Of a stretch of DNA of 64,000 nucleotides, positions 63,293-64,000 are shown piece after piece. The notes under the pieces were generated by a model. That model was not told the DNA's origin. It worked only from the letters and a program-made list of their open reading frames with translations, and ran no database searches. The stretch's first letter is position 1. Every line of letters begins with the position of its first letter. The position numbers and the translations under genes are program-made. Origin of the DNA: Pectobacterium polonicum. Lineage in GTDB: Bacteria; Pseudomonadota; Gammaproteobacteria; Enterobacterales; Enterobacteriaceae. The stretch lies in the NCBI RefSeq assembly GCF_005497185.1, contig NZ_RJTN01000010.1:62001-126000 (forward strand), given 5' to 3'.

Positions 63293-64000
63293 ATGAATCC
63301 TACATATACTGCGTTAATTGCATTATTGCGTTCAGGGGACATGGTCTTCCCTGAACGTGATGAAAAGTATGATGGTGGTAATAGCCAATTTTCAGTAAGA
63401 ATCAAACCAGAAAGCAGGGCGTTCCTTGATATGCATGCCGAGCGTATCGGTGTTTCCAAGTCTACGCTCTACGGCATTATCTTGGAAGGGGTGCTTTCTG
63501 AAGCCAGGGCATCAACATCTGACAAAATAATGGGGGTTTATGAACGTTTTTGTTTGTTAATGGATGCTCATAGCGTAAATGTATTGCAACAGGCGCAATT
63601 ACTTGCCCCATTTGGTATTAGTCAGGGGGCATTATCCAGCGCAGAACGAACACTGGACTTGCTAAACCCTCAAGTATTGCATCAATTGGCATCATGGTTT
63701 GAAATCGACGTGCAGTGGTTATTTTGCGAGAAAATGTATCCAATGGATAATTATCATTTTTTTGGACAGAAACCTCTGAATTATGATGATTTGAGTGATG
63801 ACGCTGAGTTGGTTTTCTTTCGCGCAATGAATGATTGTGATGTGACTTTTGCTTTTACTCGGGAATGGAAAAATGTTCAGGGGGTAATTAATATCCCAAT
63901 CATTAAGATTTATCGTGTATTGAAAGAATGGGAACTTCCGAAAGGGAAAAATATCAAGTATTTGGCTTATTCGCAGAAACAAGTTGAATCGTTAACTGAT
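63293..64000 (+). CDS. Hypothetical ICE protein with possible DNA-binding N-terminus (cut by window edge)
   Basis: The frame opens with ATG at 63293, has GGAG 11 bases before it, and runs for 236 codons without stop to the end of the window. Residues 30-70 (FSVRIKPESRAFLDMHAERIG, VSKSTLYGIILEG) look like a ribbon-helix-helix or similar DNA-binding element. A second part (LLAPFGISQGALSSAERTL) resembles a helix-turn-helix. The 190 bp before it are AT-rich and hold its promoter. Not recognised; it could regulate transfer genes beyond the window. Confidence 0.6.
   Translation, partial: MNPTYTALIALLRSGDMVFPERDEKYDGGNSQFSVRIKPESRAFLDMHAERIGVSKSTLYGIILEGVLSEARASTSDKIMGVYERFCLLMDAHSVNVLQQAQLLAPFGISQGALSSAERTLDLLNPQVLHQLASWFEIDVQWLFCEKMYPMDNYHFFGQKPLNYDDLSDDAELVFFRAMNDCDVTFAFTREWKNVQGVINIPIIKIYRVLKEWELPKGKNIKYLAYSQKQVESLTD

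Overview
The window looks like a chromosome segment of a soft-rot enterobacterium, most likely Pectobacterium. I infer this from gene content and 127-bp ERIC elements, not from a database search. Two parts can be separated: core or flexible chromosome from 1 to about 34.8 kb, and the left part of an SPI-7/PAPI-1-class integrative conjugative element (ICE) from about 34.83 kb to the right edge. The ICE resembles the tRNA-Phe-linked island HAI2 described in P. atrosepticum.

Chromosomal part. 1-3 kb: the start of a secreted protein gene, a cytosine-permease-type transporter with a LuxR-type regulator, and an acetyltransferase. 3.3-12 kb: a divergent cluster around an IclR regulator. Leftwards run a periplasmic binding protein, two permeases, an ATPase, a 3-mercaptopyruvate-type sulfurtransferase and a Gfo/Idh/MocA dehydrogenase. 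Rightwards run a cystathionine-beta-lyase-type enzyme and a CapA-like protein. Together they suggest uptake and breakdown of a sulfur-containing organic compound. 12-18 kb: a LysR regulator, an aminotransferase with an AEC-family carrier, and a FhuE-like ferric siderophore receptor, followed by two ERIC elements. 18.9-24.6 kb: a complete chaperone-usher fimbrial operon, divergent from a ToxR/MarT-like membrane regulator and a FidL-like partner. 26.5-32 kb: gene scars mixed with LOG, CueP, VOC, TetR and HPP genes. 32.2-34.8 kb: a cluster of small modules next to the ICE border (TacAT, CcdAB with a truncated toxin, two paralogous XRE repressors with near-identical operators, an Nlp-type regulator and a fragment of one).

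ICE part. A 3' fragment of tRNA-Phe with its terminator marks the left attachment site. Then follow the maintenance and replication genes (ParA, DnaB-type helicase, ParB, DUF2857, an STY4528-type replication protein, a PFL_4669-type protein, TopB, an STY4534-type protein, SSB). After that comes a full thin-pilus operon of the R64/PAPI-1 type, pilL to pilV. Its adhesin gene ends in a shufflon with four sfx sites and four alternative C-termini, followed by the recombinase gene rci.

The observations I consider least routine are: a cluster of palindromic repeats inside the replication-protein gene that keeps its DNA sequence across two reading frames, like the lambda O-gene origin; two ICE leaders with the same mutually exclusive hairpin design that can hide the Shine-Dalgarno sequence; a non-homologous cysteine-rich PilV tip in the shufflon; an SSB whose acidic tip is followed by 16 more residues; and a 29-bp motif shared upstream of the LysR gene and fhuE.
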